Source of the DNA: Domibacillus sp. DTU_2020_1001157_1_SI_ALB_TIR_016
GTDB taxonomy: Bacteria; Bacillota; Bacilli; Bacillales; Domibacillaceae
Assembly (NCBI RefSeq): GCF_032341995.1
Contig: NZ_CP135439.1
Coordinates: 124,001-188,000 of the forward strand
DNA: 64,000 nt
Direction: 5' to 3'
Shown: positions 8,960-17,791 of the stretch, piece after piece
Position numbering within the stretch: the first letter of the stretch is position 1
How the letters are laid out: every line of letters starts with the position of its first letter
The notes under the pieces: generated by a model
Told to the model about the DNA's origin: nothing
Databases searched by the model: none
The model's input: only the letters and a program-made list of their open reading frames with translations
Translations under genes and position numbers: made by a program

Positions 8960-9637
8960 TTATTCAATCCACTGAACAATATCATTCATGTCTTTTCTTG
9001 TTTTTGGACGCGGCTCGTTCTTGCGGTAGCCGAATGAGACCATAACAGAAATCGCTAAATGATCATCTTCAAGCAGATTTTCTTCTTTAAGCAGCTTTTG
9101 TACTTTTTCAAAATGGAAGCCTTCAATCGGACATGAATCAATGCCGATCAAAGCGGCAGTCGTCATCATATTGGCCATCGCAATATACGTTTGTTTCCCA
9201 GCCCAGTCCAGCATGGTACGCTCGTTTTCTAAAAGGTTAAGATCTTCTTCCTGAAAAGATTTGTACCGTTCTTTAATTTTGTCAAAGAGCTCAGGCGGAA
9301 ATTTCTTTACGTTCAGCATTTGATTCTTCACATAGTCTGAATCATACTTTGTATCTTTGATCGTTCTTGCCAAAATCACGACAAAGTGGCTTGCGGTCGG
9401 CAGCTGCCCTTGTGCTCCCCAGGAAAATTCACGCAGTTTTTCACGCAGCTCTGGATTTTGGATCACTAAAAACTTCCAAGGTTCATAGCCGACAGAGCTT
9501 GGAGATAAGCGGGCTGCTTCTAAAATCAGTTCAAAATCTTCTTTCGGTATTTTTTTCGTTGGATCAAATTCTTTTGTGGCATGTCTAAATTCGAAAGCCT
9601 TTAAAATGTCCTGGTGTGTAATAGAAGAGTGGCTCAT
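8960..9637 (-). CDS. NAD(P)H-dependent nitroreductase (YfkO/HypO-like)
   Basis: 225-residue FMN nitroreductase-family protein, probably a homodimer that reduces nitroaromatics or quinones with NAD(P)H. The family start FRHATKEFDP (17-26), the FMN-binding RLSPSSVGYEPWKF and the PIEGF segment near residue 170 closely follow B. subtilis YfkO (HypO), which HypR activates on hypochlorite or diamide stress. ATG at 9637 is preceded by AAAAGGAGTATTC. The adjacent HxlR-type regulator makes a HypR/HypO-like pair likely. Confidence 0.92.
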   Translation of the reverse strand: MSHSSITHQDILKAFEFRHATKEFDPTKKIPKEDFELILEAARLSPSSVGYEPWKFLVIQNPELREKLREFSWGAQGQLPTASHFVVILARTIKDTKYDSDYVKNQMLNVKKFPPELFDKIKERYKSFQEEDLNLLENERTMLDWAGKQTYIAMANMMTTAALIGIDSCPIEGFHFEKVQKLLKEENLLEDDHLAISVMVSFGYRKNEPRPKTRKDMNDIVQWIE

Positions 9638-9954
9638 ATACTTGAATACTCCTTTTTATAGCATGTTTTTTACCCACATATTGTGCCCGTGAGTGGATGG
9701 ATTATGATGATGATCAGTATAAATAATGAACGGGCGAAAGGAAAATAGTTTGCTCAAAAGAGAAGGGATGGAAAGGGAGGACGGAGAAAAGAAAAGGAGT
9801 GGGCTGTCAGTATCTCTTGGCGTAAATTTCCTTGTGAAAACAAAAGAGAATATAAGTTTATGTCCACAGAAAAGAGGGTAGGTAAAGACAGGCCTATTTT
9901 ACTCAATCAAGGACAGGCTTACAAGCGTTATAGACTGAAAAAGGACGTGGAAAC
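9638..9954. other. Divergent intergenic region, purine-rich middle
   Basis: 317 bp between nitroreductase and yhcX starts. A purine-rich tract runs from about 9752 to 9805, and two near repeats (AGACAGGCCT and GGACAGGCTT, about 9888 and 9911) lie before yhcX. No gene was recognised. Confidence 0.4.
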
Positions 9955-11502
9955 GTGTCAGAGACCGATATGTCAAAATACGAGAAAAAAATTATCGTGC
10001 GAAATATACGTTATGAAGATATTGATGAAATTATGAAGCTGTGGGGCCGCTGTTTCCCGGGCATGGAGCCATGGAAGCGGGAGCAGCTGGAAAGTCATAT
10101 CCACATTTTTCCTGAAGGTCAGTTTTGTGTAGAATATGAGGATAAAATTGTGGGCTCCTGCTCAAGCCTGATTGTTAATTTTGACGAGTACGACGATCAG
10201 CACACGTGGAACACGATTACAGACAATGGATATATTACAAACCATGATCCCAATGGTTTTAACTTATACGGTATTGAAGTGATGGTAGATCCTGAATACC
10301 GCCGGATGAAAATCGGGCACCGTCTTTATGAAGCGCGGAAAGAGCTCGCCCGCCAGTTAAATCTTCAAAGCATCATTATTGGAGGGCGAATTCCGAATTA
10401 TCATAAATACAAGTCGGAGATGACACCGCGTCAGTATGTGGCGGCTGTTGAAAAGCACAGCATTTATGATCCGGTTTTATCTTTCCAGCTTCTTGAAGGA
10501 TTTACGATTAAGCGTATTAATACGCGATATCTTCCGGACGATGCAGCGTCCGATTCTTTTGCTACATTAATGGAATGGAACAACATTGACTACCTGGCCA
10601 AGTCGCGGCGTGTATACCGCGCGTCTTTCCCGGTAAGAATTTGCGCGATCCAATATATGATGAAAAAAATTGATTCCTTCGAGGATTTTGCCCGCCAGGT
10701 AGAGTACTACGTAGATGTGGCTGCTGATTTCGGGTCTGACTTCGCTGTTTTTCCTGAGCTGTTTACGACACAATTAATGTCGTTTCTCGAAGAAAAGCGG
10801 CCGGACCGCGCTGTCCGCCGTCTGGCTACGTACACAGACCAGTACATCGAATTGTTTACGGAGCTGGCTGTCCGCTATAACGTAAACATTATTGGCGGCT
10901 CCCACTTCGTTGAAAGCGAAGGCAATATTTACAACGTAGCTTATTTATTCCGCCGCGACGGAACCATTGAAAAACAGGAAAAAATTCATGCAACGCCAAA
11001 TGAGCAAAAGTGGTGGGGAATTGCGGAAGGAAACAAAATTGAAGTATTCGATACGGATTGTGGAAAAATTGCCATCCAAATTTGTTATGATATTGAATTT
11101 CCAGAGCTTGCCCGCATTGCCGTTGACCAGGGAGCCAACATTATTTTTGTTCCGTTCTGTACAGACGACCGCCAAGGATATCTTCGTGTCCGCTATTGCG
11201 CCCAGGCACGGGCTGTCGAGAACCAGGCCTACATTTGTATTGCCGGAACGGTCGGCAACTTAACCCATGTAGAAAATATGGACATTCAGTACGCACAATC
11301 GGCCATTTTCTCTCCTTCTGATTTCGGATTTGCAAGAGACGGAATTGTAGGAGAATGTGATGCGAACGTAGACACGGTTGTGGTAGGGGATGTGGATCTG
11401 GAAAAGCTGAGAAGATCCCGGAACGCCGGGTCGGTCAGACAGCTGCGCGACCGGCGCCGTGACTTATACCGAATTGAACTGAATCAATTAGAATCAGAGT
11501 GA
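9955..11502 (+). CDS. GNAT acetyltransferase fused to carbon-nitrogen hydrolase (YhcX-like)
   Basis: 515-residue two-domain protein. Residues about 14-200 form a GNAT fold with the acetyl-CoA loop RRMKIGHRLY (116-125); residues about 226-495 form a nitrilase-superfamily amidohydrolase with the Glu-Lys-Cys triad at E268, K343 and C377 (IQICYDIEFPE). The same fusion exists in B. subtilis YhcX, whose substrate is unknown. The GTG start at 9955 follows AAGGA with nine bases between and gives the family N-terminus. Monocistronic, with a terminator 26 bp downstream. A role in amide or N-acyl metabolism is inferred. Confidence 0.93.
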   Translation: MSETDMSKYEKKIIVRNIRYEDIDEIMKLWGRCFPGMEPWKREQLESHIHIFPEGQFCVEYEDKIVGSCSSLIVNFDEYDDQHTWNTITDNGYITNHDPNGFNLYGIEVMVDPEYRRMKIGHRLYEARKELARQLNLQSIIIGGRIPNYHKYKSEMTPRQYVAAVEKHSIYDPVLSFQLLEGFTIKRINTRYLPDDAASDSFATLMEWNNIDYLAKSRRVYRASFPVRICAIQYMMKKIDSFEDFARQVEYYVDVAADFGSDFAVFPELFTTQLMSFLEEKRPDRAVRRLATYTDQYIELFTELAVRYNVNIIGGSHFVESEGNIYNVAYLFRRDGTIEKQEKIHATPNEQKWWGIAEGNKIEVFDTDCGKIAIQICYDIEFPELARIAVDQGANIIFVPFCTDDRQGYLRVRYCAQARAVENQAYICIAGTVGNLTHVENMDIQYAQSAIFSPSDFGFARDGIVGECDANVDTVVVGDVDLEKLRRSRNAGSVRQLRDRRRDLYRIELNQLESE

Positions 11503-11527
11503 GTAGAATCATATGAACACTTCAAAA

Positions 11528-11566
11528 AACAAGCTGATCAATTTCACCTGTCAGCTTGTTTTTTTA
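11528..11566 (+). terminator. Terminator of yhcX-like gene
   Basis: AACAAGCTGA (11528-11537) pairs with TCAGCTTGTT (11551-11560), followed by a T run. Confidence 0.85.
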
Positions 11567-11858
11567 TGTTGTTAACATGAAATTGAAGGGAAAATTGATT
11601 GGGAAATAGGATATTTTTTCAATAAATAAATAAAGAATAAATAAACAAAGGACAAATTTACTAAATTTTCTATATAGTTTGACTCTTATAGTTTTTAAGA
11701 TTAAAATTAGCACTTATAAAGAAATTACATATAAGTCAAAAAAAGGATAAAACTTTTTTATCTACATATAAACTTGTTTTTTTGTAATTGGATTTTATCT
11801 AGAAAAGCTTTACTGCCTGCTGCCAGGCATAAAAAATAAACAGCCAGGAGGTTCTTTT
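11567..11858. other. AT-rich leader region of the dipeptidase gene
   Basis: About 290 bp, very AT-rich, with phased A/T tracts and a short tandem AATAAATAAATAAAG-like stretch near 11620-11645. It presumably contains the dipeptidase promoter; several TATAAT-like hexamers are possible and none stands out. Confidence 0.4.
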
Positions 11859-13271
11859 ATGAAAAAGTTGTTTTATGTTCTCTCTGTGTTTCTTTTGTTT
11901 TCGCTGTCAAACGGAGCTGCTTCTGCTCAAGCTTTGAATGCAGCAGATCTTCATTTCAGCTCCACCGTTGTGGATGGCCATAATGATACCATGATGAAAG
12001 TGGTAGACCCCGATACATGGCTGCCGGTCACGAACATTCAAAACAGCACAGATTTTCAAGTAGACATTCCTAAAATTCAAGCGGGCGGCTTGGACGTGCC
12101 GTTTTTTGCAGCTTATACGTCTGGTTATTATGGAAATACCCCGCGCAGTCTCAGCAGAACGCTGGCGCTCATTAACGCTCTTTACTGGACCCAAAAACAA
12201 AACAGCGATGTTCTGCACATTACTTCATCTTTCAAGGATATTCAAACAGCGGTCAAAGGAGGAAAAATTGCGGCTTTCCCCACGATTGAGGGGGCATATT
12301 CTCTTGAAGAGAAAAATGCCATTGAATTGCTGCACCAATATTATGATTTGGGAATTCGGGCGGTGGGCTTCACATGGAATTACTCGAACGCGCTCGGAGA
12401 AGGAGCCAACAAAGTCTACGGAGATCCAGCCAAAACCCCTTCCTCAGGCGGCTTAACGGAGCTTGGTGAAGAAGTAGCACGGGAAATGAATAAACTTGGT
12501 ATGATCATCGATGCTTCCCATATGTCTGAAAATACATTCTGGGACGTAATCAAGGTGTCCCAAGCACCGATTATTGCCAGCCATTCCGGTGCTTATTCAT
12601 TAAGAAATCATCAGCGCAACTTGACGGATGATCAGCTAAAAGCGCTGGCCGAAAATGGTGGTGTTGTAGGAGTCGTCCTTTACCCGGAGTTTTTAACAGA
12701 CCGGTACCCGAATGAACCAGCTTCTATTAAAGACTATGTGGACCACATTGACCACGTTGTAAAGGTGGCTGGCATTGATCATGTGGCCCTTGGATCCGAT
12801 TTTGACGGCGGACCGCTGCCGGCCGATTTAAAAGATTCTTCCCAGTTACCTAAAATCACAGAAGAACTAGTAAGCCGGGGCTATTCCAAGCAGGGCCTTC
12901 AAAAATTGCTTGGTGAAAATATGCTGCGTGTTTTAAGAGAAGTAGAAAAAGCAGCAGATTATAAGCCGGCAGACGATAGCAAAAATCTGAAATTGGTTCC
13001 TTCCCTACAAATGGGTGAAATCATCGCAAGCAATACGCCTTTGTTAACAGCGAAAGTGGAAGGAAAGCAGCTTGCACAAATGAAGGAAGAAAGCCTGCAG
13101 ATTGTGGTGGATGGCATTCCATATACTCCACATTTCGATCCGGAAACCTCGACTGTTTCAGTCCAGCTTCAAGAACCACTCAAAGAAAAATTCCATGTGG
13201 CAACATTTGAAGCAAAAACGAGCACAGGGAAAGCCGCAAAAGAAACAAGAATTTTTTATATCAATCAATAA
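11859..13271 (+). CDS. Secreted membrane-dipeptidase family (M19) protein
   Basis: 470 residues: Sec signal peptide (1-25, ending ASAQA), an M19 renal-dipeptidase TIM barrel to about residue 360, and a C-terminal beta-rich extension of about 100 residues. The zinc ligands of the family are seen as H41-x-D43 (DGHND), E144 (TIEGAY), H220 (DASH) and H241 (ASHS), with D313 in GSDFDGG. The enzyme should cleave dipeptides, possibly D-amino-acid containing wall peptides, outside the cell. CAGGAGG precedes the ATG. The extension, absent from the shortest members, may anchor it or bind the wall. Confidence 0.93.
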   Translation: MKKLFYVLSVFLLFSLSNGAASAQALNAADLHFSSTVVDGHNDTMMKVVDPDTWLPVTNIQNSTDFQVDIPKIQAGGLDVPFFAAYTSGYYGNTPRSLSRTLALINALYWTQKQNSDVLHITSSFKDIQTAVKGGKIAAFPTIEGAYSLEEKNAIELLHQYYDLGIRAVGFTWNYSNALGEGANKVYGDPAKTPSSGGLTELGEEVAREMNKLGMIIDASHMSENTFWDVIKVSQAPIIASHSGAYSLRNHQRNLTDDQLKALAENGGVVGVVLYPEFLTDRYPNEPASIKDYVDHIDHVVKVAGIDHVALGSDFDGGPLPADLKDSSQLPKITEELVSRGYSKQGLQKLLGENMLRVLREVEKAADYKPADDSKNLKLVPSLQMGEIIASNTPLLTAKVEGKQLAQMKEESLQIVVDGIPYTPHFDPETSTVSVQLQEPLKEKFHVATFEAKTSTGKAAKETRIFYINQ

Positions 13272-13299
13272 ATAACATAGTCCTGACGATGAAAAACGA

Positions 13300-13346
13300 A
13301 ACCTCGAATGACCGGCTTTTGATGAGTCTCATTCGGGGTTTTTTGC
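13300..13346 (+). terminator. Terminator of dipeptidase gene
   Basis: AACCTCGAATGA (13300-13311) pairs with TCATTCGGGGTT (13329-13340) with one G-T pair, then TTTTGC. Confidence 0.8.
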
Positions 13347-13457
13347 TTTTGTATAAACAGGGCTCAAAATAACTTGTTAGATTTTCTGACATAGAAAGTG
13401 ACGATTTATCAGAATTTTTATACGATAAACAAAAGAATAAACAGCAGGTGAAGAACG

Positions 13458-13808
13458 GTGAATGCCTCTTTTAAAAAACAGCTGTCTCAGCTGTACAATG
13501 AAGTGAATCAAGAAATTTACAGTACAGGCGTAAGCAAGCAAAAAATAGACGTTGTAGAAAACCGCATTGTCATTTTTGCTCAAACAAAACGTTCGCCTTT
13601 GATTTCCGCTTTAGGCAGGCGCTATCCGGAGTTAACACTGTCTGTCGACGGGGCTTTAGCAATGGAATACAAACACAGCTTAAAAGAACGGATTGAAGAA
13701 CAGTTTGGACTGACAGTGACAGCTATTTTTAAAGATTACGACGCGGTAAGCCAGCATGCCTGCACCGTCATTTATGTAAAAGAACCACTTGATACATCCC
13801 ATAAATAA
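13458..13808 (+). CDS. DUF2294 (MpsC-like) domain protein
   Basis: 116 residues with the DUF2294 pattern: N-terminal helix (FKKQLSQLYNEVNQEIY), then a beta-alpha unit with G...D.VENRIVIFAQ and a KRSPLIS segment, and a C-terminal VTAIFKDYDAVS. The family, named MpsC after a subunit of a Na+-translocating system in staphylococci, has no settled biochemical role. GTG at 13458 follows AGGTGAAGA. It is first in line with the urate genes; such pairing with purine-degradation or formate genes occurs in Bacillaceae, but a function in the pathway is not known. Confidence 0.85.
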   Translation: MNASFKKQLSQLYNEVNQEIYSTGVSKQKIDVVENRIVIFAQTKRSPLISALGRRYPELTLSVDGALAMEYKHSLKERIEEQFGLTVTAIFKDYDAVSQHACTVIYVKEPLDTSHK

Positions 13809-13898
13809 TGAAACTGCTGGAGAAATTTGATTTATCATTTTTCTTCACCAGTATTCTTTTAAAAAGCCGGAAGCTTACATGTCGTTATACGTCATATA

Positions 13899-13951
13899 AG
13901 AGCCGTAGAAACAGAAGGAGAAGTCTCCTTTTATTTCTACGGCTCTTTTTT
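13899..13951 (+). terminator. Strong hairpin just ahead of the urate permease; terminator or attenuator
   Basis: A 13 bp perfect stem, AGAGCCGTAGAAA (13899-13911) with 13934-13946, encloses an inner AAGGAGA/TCTCCTT hairpin and is followed by six T. The T run ends about seven bases before the permease Shine-Dalgarno (AGGAGG), so any transcript from upstream must pass it to express the permease operon. A second, weaker stem (about 13817-13855) lies upstream. No purine-riboswitch core was recognised. Confidence 0.75.
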
Positions 13952-13972
13952 ATAGAAAAGGAGGAGCAACAA

Positions 13973-15280
13973 ATGAATTCAAAAGTCATATCGTTAGGAT
14001 TTCAGCATGTAATGGCCATGTATGCAGGAGCAATTCTCGTTCCACTGCTGGTCGGAAGAGCGTTAAATCTTTCTTCCGAGCAGCTGGCTTATCTCGTAGC
14101 CATCGACTTATTAACGTGCGGCATCGCTACACTGCTGCAGGCATGGAAAAACAAGTATTTTGGAATCGGCCTTCCCGTCGTGCTTGGTGCCTCTTTCGTC
14201 GCTCTTTCGCCCATGATTGCCATCGGTTCTGAGTACGGCCTTCAAGCTATTTATGGATCGATTATAGCGACAGGCCTTTTTATTCTTCTGTTTGCCCGTT
14301 ATCTTGGCAAGCTCGTCAAGTTTTTTCCGCCTGTTGTAACCGGAACAGTGGTAACCATTATCGGTTTGTCACTTATTCCATCCGGCATTCGAAACATGGC
14401 GGGCGGTGCAGGAAGCCCGGAATTTGGGAGCCTGGAAAACCTGGTGCTGTCCATGGGTGTTATCGGGATCATTCTTTTGGCTAACCGCTTTTTAAAAGGC
14501 TATCTTCGCTCTCTTTCTGTGCTGCTCGGCATTGTGGCAGGCACCATAGCTGCAGTGCTTATGGGAAGAGTTCATTTTCAGGAAGTAGCAGAAGCGTCCT
14601 GGTTTCACTTACCGCAGCCCTTTTATTTCGGTATGCCTGTTTTTGAAATTGGACCGATTTTGACAATGCTTATTGTCGGCCTGGTCATTATTGTGGAATC
14701 AACAGGCGTCTTTTTCGCTTTAGGAAAAATTTGTGACCGACCCGTTACGCAGGCAGACCTTGTCCGGGGATACCGGGCAGAAGGCCTGGCGATTATGATT
14801 GGCGGAATCTTTAATGCTTTTCCGTACAATACGTTTGCTCAAAATGTAGGGCTTGTACAGCTGTCAAGGAACAAATCAGCAAATGTCGTTGTGGCAGCTG
14901 GCTTTATTCTTGTTTTGCTTGGATTAATTCCGAAAGTAGCTGCCCTGGCGACGATTATTCCTGCTCCTGTGCTGGGCGGCGCGACGGTTGTGTTATTTGG
15001 AATGGTCGTCTCCTCTGGCATTAAAATGTTAAGTTCAGTGGATTTCAGCGATCAGCAAAACGGACTGATTGTCGCCTGCTCGATTTCACTGGGGCTTGGG
15101 GCGACGGTTGTACCCGAGTTGTTCAGCCAGCTGCCCGATGCATTGCGCATTCTAGTGAGTGACGGTGTGATAACCGGCAGCCTGTGCGCTATTTTGCTGA
15201 ATGTGTTTTTTCATTTCCGGAGCGTTTTAGGTTCAGATGCTGCCCGCCAGGAGGAAGCGGATAAAGCACGTATTTCATAA
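13973..15280 (+). CDS. NCS2-family urate/xanthine permease (PucJ/PucK-like)
   Basis: 435 residues from ATG 13973 (AAGGAGGAGCAACAA upstream); the frame is open for 55 more codons but they run through the hairpin at 13899. NCS2 markers are present: QHVMAMYAGAILVPLL in TM1, and the substrate motif region NAFPYNTFAQNVGLVQLS near residues 280-297 typical of urate/xanthine carriers. About 13 or 14 helices. Proton-coupled uptake of urate is inferred from the two urate-pathway genes that follow at 24 bp and 4 bp spacing. Confidence 0.93.
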   Translation: MNSKVISLGFQHVMAMYAGAILVPLLVGRALNLSSEQLAYLVAIDLLTCGIATLLQAWKNKYFGIGLPVVLGASFVALSPMIAIGSEYGLQAIYGSIIATGLFILLFARYLGKLVKFFPPVVTGTVVTIIGLSLIPSGIRNMAGGAGSPEFGSLENLVLSMGVIGIILLANRFLKGYLRSLSVLLGIVAGTIAAVLMGRVHFQEVAEASWFHLPQPFYFGMPVFEIGPILTMLIVGLVIIVESTGVFFALGKICDRPVTQADLVRGYRAEGLAIMIGGIFNAFPYNTFAQNVGLVQLSRNKSANVVVAAGFILVLLGLIPKVAALATIIPAPVLGGATVVLFGMVVSSGIKMLSSVDFSDQQNGLIVACSISLGLGATVVPELFSQLPDALRILVSDGVITGSLCAILLNVFFHFRSVLGSDAARQEEADKARIS

Positions 15281-15304
15281 CAAAGAAAAGGACGGTAGGA
15301 AGAA

Positions 15305-15811
15305 ATGGTGACCATAGAAGCGTTAAACAACATGTCAAAACAGGTGTTTACCGAAACATTAAAAGACTTGGCTGAGCACTCCCCATGGGTAATTCAAAGA
15401 GTCGGAGAGCATCGGCCGTTTGGATCCCGCGAAGCTCTTTATCAGCAAATCGTGACGATTATTCAAACAGCGGATGAAGAAGAAAAAATGACCTTAATTC
15501 AGGCACATCCTCATTTGGGAACACGAAAAAAAATGACCTCGTTTTCCGAAAGTGAGCAAAAAGGCGCCGGGTTAAATGAGCTGTCGGAAGCTGAATACGA
15601 TCAATTGCTGGAATTAAACAAAGCGTATGTGGAGCGGTTTGCTTTTCCTTTTATCCTGGCAGTCCGGGGCAAAAACAAAGAAGAGATTTTCGCCTCTATA
15701 CAAGAAAGGCTGCAGCATTCAAAGCAACAGGAACGCGACCGGGCGCTGGCCGAGATCAGCCACATTATCCGCTTTAGAATAGAAGACCAAATAAAAGAAG
15801 AAGGAAGCTGA
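15305..15811 (+). CDS. OHCU decarboxylase (2-oxo-4-hydroxy-4-carboxy-5-ureidoimidazoline decarboxylase)
   Basis: Third step of urate breakdown: decarboxylates OHCU to S-allantoin. The 168-residue, all-helical product has the family's catalytic His in AHPHLGT (H68) and the N-terminal HSPWVIQRV segment. In B. subtilis this domain is the N-terminal half of PucL, fused to uricase; here it stands alone and no uricase domain follows. GGTAGGAAG lies just before ATG 15305. It is four bases ahead of the HIU hydrolase start, so translation is probably coupled. Confidence 0.95.
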   Translation: MVTIEALNNMSKQVFTETLKDLAEHSPWVIQRVGEHRPFGSREALYQQIVTIIQTADEEEKMTLIQAHPHLGTRKKMTSFSESEQKGAGLNELSEAEYDQLLELNKAYVERFAFPFILAVRGKNKEEIFASIQERLQHSKQQERDRALAEISHIIRFRIEDQIKEEGS

Positions 15812-15815
15812 TTTG

Positions 15816-16169
15816 ATGACTGGATTAACCACCCACATATTAGACCTGGCGCATGGCCGCCCTGCTGAGAGTGTAAAGATTGAGCTTTTTGAACTCAACG
15901 GCTCCGAAAAGCAGTTTTTAAACCGTGCACAGACCAACTCAGACGGCCGTCTGGATGCTCCGCTTCTTTCCTCGGACAGCATGCGGACAGGAGAATACGA
16001 ACTGTTGTTTTGGATTGGCGATTATTTTAGAAAAAAAGGGCTCGAGCTGCCGCAGCCTGCTTTTTTGGAAAAGGTCTCCGTACGAATCGGGCTCGATCAT
16101 TCATCGCCGCATTATCATGTTCCTCTGCTTGTTTCGCCATGGGGCTATCAAGTGTACCGCGGAAGCTGA
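15816..16169 (+). CDS. 5-hydroxyisourate hydrolase
   Basis: Transthyretin-like HIUase, second step of urate breakdown (5-hydroxyisourate to OHCU). The 117 residues include the N-terminal LTTHILD segment with H7, a mid-chain LFWIGDYF, HYHVPLL (His ligand) and the hallmark C-terminus YRGS. ATG 15816 is preferred to TTG 15813; AAGGAAG precedes it. Corresponds to B. subtilis PucM. It lies between OHCU decarboxylase and a flavoprotein, all on the same strand. Confidence 0.96.
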   Translation: MTGLTTHILDLAHGRPAESVKIELFELNGSEKQFLNRAQTNSDGRLDAPLLSSDSMRTGEYELLFWIGDYFRKKGLELPQPAFLEKVSVRIGLDHSSPHYHVPLLVSPWGYQVYRGS

Positions 16170-16205
16170 CGATTTCGTTTTAATCATTTAAAGGAGATGA
16201 GAACC

Positions 16206-17636
16206 ATGAGTATAGAAGCGTTGAATAAACGAGTAAAAACAGATCTTTCTTATTTGGCATTTGGCAGAGAGGGCTGGGTGCATCCGGTCCGTCGTTCTGA
16301 AGGCCACGTGTATGATGCTGTCATTGTGGGCGGCGGGCAAAGCGGGTTAGGAATTGCTTTTGGCCTTTTACGCGAGCGTATCTCTAATATTTTGATTATC
16401 GATGAAAACAAAGAAGGATATGAGGGACCATGGGTCACATATGCACGGATGATGACGCTGCGGACACCAAAGCATTTAACATCCATTGACCTTGGCGTTC
16501 CTTCTTTAACGTTCCGTTCCTGGTGGGAAGCGCAATTCGGGCCGGAGGGCTGGGAAGCTGTCGATAAAATTCCCCGAAGCGACTGGATGAATTATTTACG
16601 CTGGTACCGGAAAGTTTTGCAGCTGCCCGTGATAAACGAAGTGAAGCTTAAGCTCATCGAGCCAATGGAGGAAGGGATTCACCGGATGCATATTGAAGGT
16701 GCCGGCGCCCCTTCAAACGCCCTGCTCGCACGCAAGGTTATTTTAGCGACAGGGATTCAAGGCGGCGGTGAGTGGCATGTGCCGCCGATGATTTCTGAGA
16801 AGCTGCCCCCTGATCTTTATGCCCACACGTCCCAAACGATTGATTTTAACGCACTGAAAGGAAAGAAAGTAGCCGTTTTAGGAGGCGGTGCTTCTGCTTT
16901 TGATAATGCAAACTTTGCCCTAACGGAAGGAGTGGCCGAGGCTCATATATTTGTCCGCCGTAAAGAAATGCCAAGAATTAATCCGATTCGCCAGATGGAA
17001 GGCTCCGGGATCATTGAGCGCTTCCATGCGTTATCGGACAAACAAAAATACGCGGTGATGGCTCATTTTTTCAAGCATAATCAGCCGCCGACCAACGATA
17101 CATTCCAGCGTGCCGCTTCATGGCCGGGATTTCATTTGCATCTTGAATCACCCTGGCTTGAGGTGGAAAGCAAAGAAAACAAAGCGTTGGTCACAACACC
17201 GCATGGCACGTTTTCGTTTGATTATTTGATCATCAGCACCGGTCTTGTGACCGATCCGGCGCTGCGCCCGGAGCTGAAGCTTGTGGAAAACGGAATTGCC
17301 CGCTGGAGCGATTATTATAAAGCGCCTGATGAACGCGCAAACCCGCTTATTGATGCGCATCCGTATCTCAGCCCCGGCTTTGCGTTTATGGGACGGGATG
17401 AAGACGCACAAAAAAAGCTGCACGGCCTTTTTGTTTTTAATTATGCAGCGTTAATCAGCTGCGGTATTTCAGCTTCTGCTCTTTCCGGTATGAAATATGG
17501 GATTCCTAAAATTGTCTCCGCGGTAGCTGACCAGCTTTTTCTTGATGATCAAGATACGATTTTAAAACGCTTTTTTGCTTACAATGAAGTGGAATTTACA
17601 GGAGAATGGACCGGAAAAACCGTGCTGGAAGCGTAA
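16206..17636 (+). CDS. FAD/NAD(P)-binding flavoprotein in urate operon, candidate urate hydroxylase
   Basis: 476 residues with two Rossmann nucleotide sites, GGGQSG (42-47, FAD) and GGGAS (226-230, NAD(P)H), the layout of flavin monooxygenase-type or HpyO-type enzymes. Start ATG 16206 is used because the AAAGGAG at 16190-16196 overlaps the earlier ATG 16197. The operon has a urate carrier, HIUase and OHCU decarboxylase but no cofactor-free uricase, so the missing first step, urate to 5-hydroxyisourate, is assigned here by inference; HpyO is a known non-homologous FAD-type urate hydroxylase. It might instead act on another N-heterocycle. Confidence 0.75.
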   Translation: MSIEALNKRVKTDLSYLAFGREGWVHPVRRSEGHVYDAVIVGGGQSGLGIAFGLLRERISNILIIDENKEGYEGPWVTYARMMTLRTPKHLTSIDLGVPSLTFRSWWEAQFGPEGWEAVDKIPRSDWMNYLRWYRKVLQLPVINEVKLKLIEPMEEGIHRMHIEGAGAPSNALLARKVILATGIQGGGEWHVPPMISEKLPPDLYAHTSQTIDFNALKGKKVAVLGGGASAFDNANFALTEGVAEAHIFVRRKEMPRINPIRQMEGSGIIERFHALSDKQKYAVMAHFFKHNQPPTNDTFQRAASWPGFHLHLESPWLEVESKENKALVTTPHGTFSFDYLIISTGLVTDPALRPELKLVENGIARWSDYYKAPDERANPLIDAHPYLSPGFAFMGRDEDAQKKLHGLFVFNYAALISCGISASALSGMKYGIPKIVSAVADQLFLDDQDTILKRFFAYNEVEFTGEWTGKTVLEA

Positions 17637-17730
17637 ACTGCTTAAAGAAATTGAAGAAATGATTTCAAAGCTTCTCTTTTAGGCCGGAAAACGTTGCATT
17701 ATGACCGGCTTCTCTTTTTTCCGGCCATAC

Positions 17731-17781
17731 AAAAAGGAGGTCTCAGCAGTCGGTTTTTCCGGCTTAGAGACCTCCTTTTTT
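17731..17781. terminator. Bidirectional terminator, urate operon / lrgAB
   Basis: AAAAAGGAGGTCTC (17731-17744) pairs with GAGACCTCCTTTTT (17767-17780). A weaker GCCGG/CCGGC hairpin lies just before it (about 17682-17705). It separates the convergent urate operon and lrgB. Confidence 0.85.
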
Positions 17782-17791
17782 GCATGTTGGT

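Noticed and set aside
8768-9037. 89-codon plus-strand frame after the HxlR gene
   Set aside because: Runs through a terminator hairpin and into the antisense of the nitroreductase; no ribosome binding site.
13809-13951. Purine riboswitch ahead of the urate permease
   Set aside because: Looked for the conserved purine-aptamer junction sequences and loop-loop pairs; not found.
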